Assembly: GCA_050303335.1 (NCBI GenBank)
Contig: JBNLBN010000023.1
Location: forward strand, 1-21,948
Direction of reading: 5' to 3'
DNA length: 21,948 nt
DNA from: Bilamarchaeum sp050303335
GTDB lineage: Archaea > Micrarchaeota > Micrarchaeia > Anstonellales > Bilamarchaeaceae
Position numbers and translations under genes: made by a program. The notes beneath the pieces are model-generated. The model made no database searches and was not told the origin of the DNA. It worked only from the letters and a program-made list of their open reading frames with translations. Shown here in pieces: positions 21,251 to 21,948 of this stretch. The first letter of the stretch is position 1; each line of letters starts with the position of its first letter.

Positions 21251-21784
21251 TCACAACATTTTATTAAACTCTTTAATCCAGAAAATATGCTCGCGGCTTG
21301 CTTTGAAGTTGCATATGTTCTCCGGAAGAGGGATCTGCATAAAAGGATATTCGTCGCCAAGGACGATCCTGCCCCCGGGCTTTGTGACCCTAACGATCTC
21401 TTTTAGGGCCTTTTCCTTGTTTTTTACGAATTTCAATGATGCGAAAATCAGCGCCGCGTCGAATTCGTTGTCCTTGAACGGAAGGTGCTCCGCATCGCCA
21501 AGGTCGATATGGGCTGTAATCCCCCATCTTTTCAGGTTGTCCTTGCATTTCCGGAGCATCCTCTTTGATATGTCCACTCCGTGAATCTCTCCGCCCTTTC
21601 CTACCTTCCTGTGTATGAAGGGGACATTCGCGCCAGTTCCTATCGCCACTTCCAGGACCCGGTCGCCCATGTGGAGGTCCATCCTATCAACGATTCGTTT
21701 CCTCATATCTGCAACGACCGGAGTGTCGGATCCGAAGAAATAGTCGTAAAAATAAGATAGGAAATCAAAGACTCCGGAGATCAT
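21251..21784 (-). CDS. Class I SAM-dependent methyltransferase (UbiE/COQ5-like)
   Basis: The 177-residue product has motif I VLEVAIGTGANVPF, the acidic end of strand 2 in GVDISKRML, then GDAEHLPFKDNEFDAALIF and IVRVTKPGGRIVLGDE, the Methyltransf_11 layout. SAM binding is certain enough; the substrate is not. Its ATG overlaps the stop of the methionine aminopeptidase gene (ATGA), so the two are co-transcribed and probably translationally coupled. It ends 13 nt before the ChaN-like start. Confidence 0.88.
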   Translation of the reverse strand: MISGVFDFLSYFYDYFFGSDTPVVADMRKRIVDRMDLHMGDRVLEVAIGTGANVPFIHRKVGKGGEIHGVDISKRMLRKCKDNLKRWGITAHIDLGDAEHLPFKDNEFDAALIFASLKFVKNKEKALKEIVRVTKPGGRIVLGDEYPFMQIPLPENICNFKASREHIFWIKEFNKML

Positions 21785-21948
21785 TTTGTAAGGACTTCGC
21801 AACCGTCTGCAGTTACAAGTATGGTGTGTTCCGTCTGTGCAACAAGCCCTTTCGAGGCCTCCCTCAAAACAGGGTATCCCCTGATGAAATGGTTCTCGAG
21901 AAGTTCCCGCAGTGCCGCCGACACGAGGAGCTTTGACTTGAACTCGTT
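21781..21948 (-). CDS. map: Methionine aminopeptidase, type II (C-terminal part)
   Basis: The 55 residues visible before the TGA include ALRELLENHFIRGYPVLREA, then GLVAQTEHTILVTADGCEVL. The last part, with the metal-ligand Glu in AQTEHT, is the C-terminal signature of type II methionine aminopeptidase, which removes the initiator methionine from new proteins. The gene enters from the right edge and overlaps the methyltransferase start by ATGA. Confidence 0.9.
   Translation of the reverse strand, partial: NEFKSKLLVSAALRELLENHFIRGYPVLREASKGLVAQTEHTILVTADGCEVLTK

Overview
The window is archaeal chromosomal DNA. Marker genes are a two-repeat TATA-binding protein, RNA polymerase subunit Rpb4/RpoF, ribosomal proteins L21e and S26e, the large clamp loader subunit RfcL, a Hef-type helicase, an XPD/Rad3 helicase and a tRNA-Arg with a bulge-helix-bulge intron. 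Very tight packing, leaderless-looking starts, small clamp-loader and Hef proteins and S26e suggest a compact genome, perhaps of DPANN type (Micrarchaeota or Diapherotrites would fit). The lineage is inference; only the domain is secure.

Layout: 1-1207 has the 5' part of a UMP kinase (minus), then translin and an ACT-domain protein (plus). 1197-3993 has a phosphohexomutase (minus), a divergent glutamine-synthetase-family protein whose metal-site residues look altered (plus), and tRNA-Val(UAC). 4039-5172 is an AT-rich orphan ParA-like ATPase next to that tRNA, which looks imported. 5246-6112 is a Ser/Thr protein kinase. 6096-7257 is the information-processing run rpl21e, rpoF, DUF655 (minus). 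7361-8430 is TBP, overlapped at ATGA by a Cys-containing exported protein. 8408-9669 is a metallophosphoesterase, S26e and DUF1805 overlapping run (minus). 9718-12718 is XPD helicase and RfcL (plus). 12701-13617 is a tandem pair of unrecognised paralogues, and 13655-15094 the Hef-like helicase (all minus). 15145-16341 is a guanine-deaminase-like amidohydrolase. 16324-18984 is a 2-oxoacid:ferredoxin oxidoreductase pair (minus). 19091-20194 is an unrecognised 367-residue protein. 20199-21948 has the intron-bearing tRNA-Arg(UCG), a membrane-anchored ChaN/TIKI-like protein, a methyltransferase and the end of methionine aminopeptidase (all minus).

Two rules of organisation stand out. Divergent pairs often share one central TATA-like box, with the two start codons about 50 bp apart and each about 25 nt from the box, so both mRNAs should be leaderless or nearly so. 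Every convergent pair of protein genes overlaps tail to tail by 11-23 bp. No stretch over 300 bases lacks a gene.

The main leads are the glutamine-synthetase-like protein with an altered active site, the shared-promoter architecture, the tandem unknown paralogues, the orphan ParA beside tRNA-Val, the apparent PCNA-binding tail on the Hef-like helicase and the nearly symmetric TBP. I found no CRISPR array, insertion sequence or complete mobile element.
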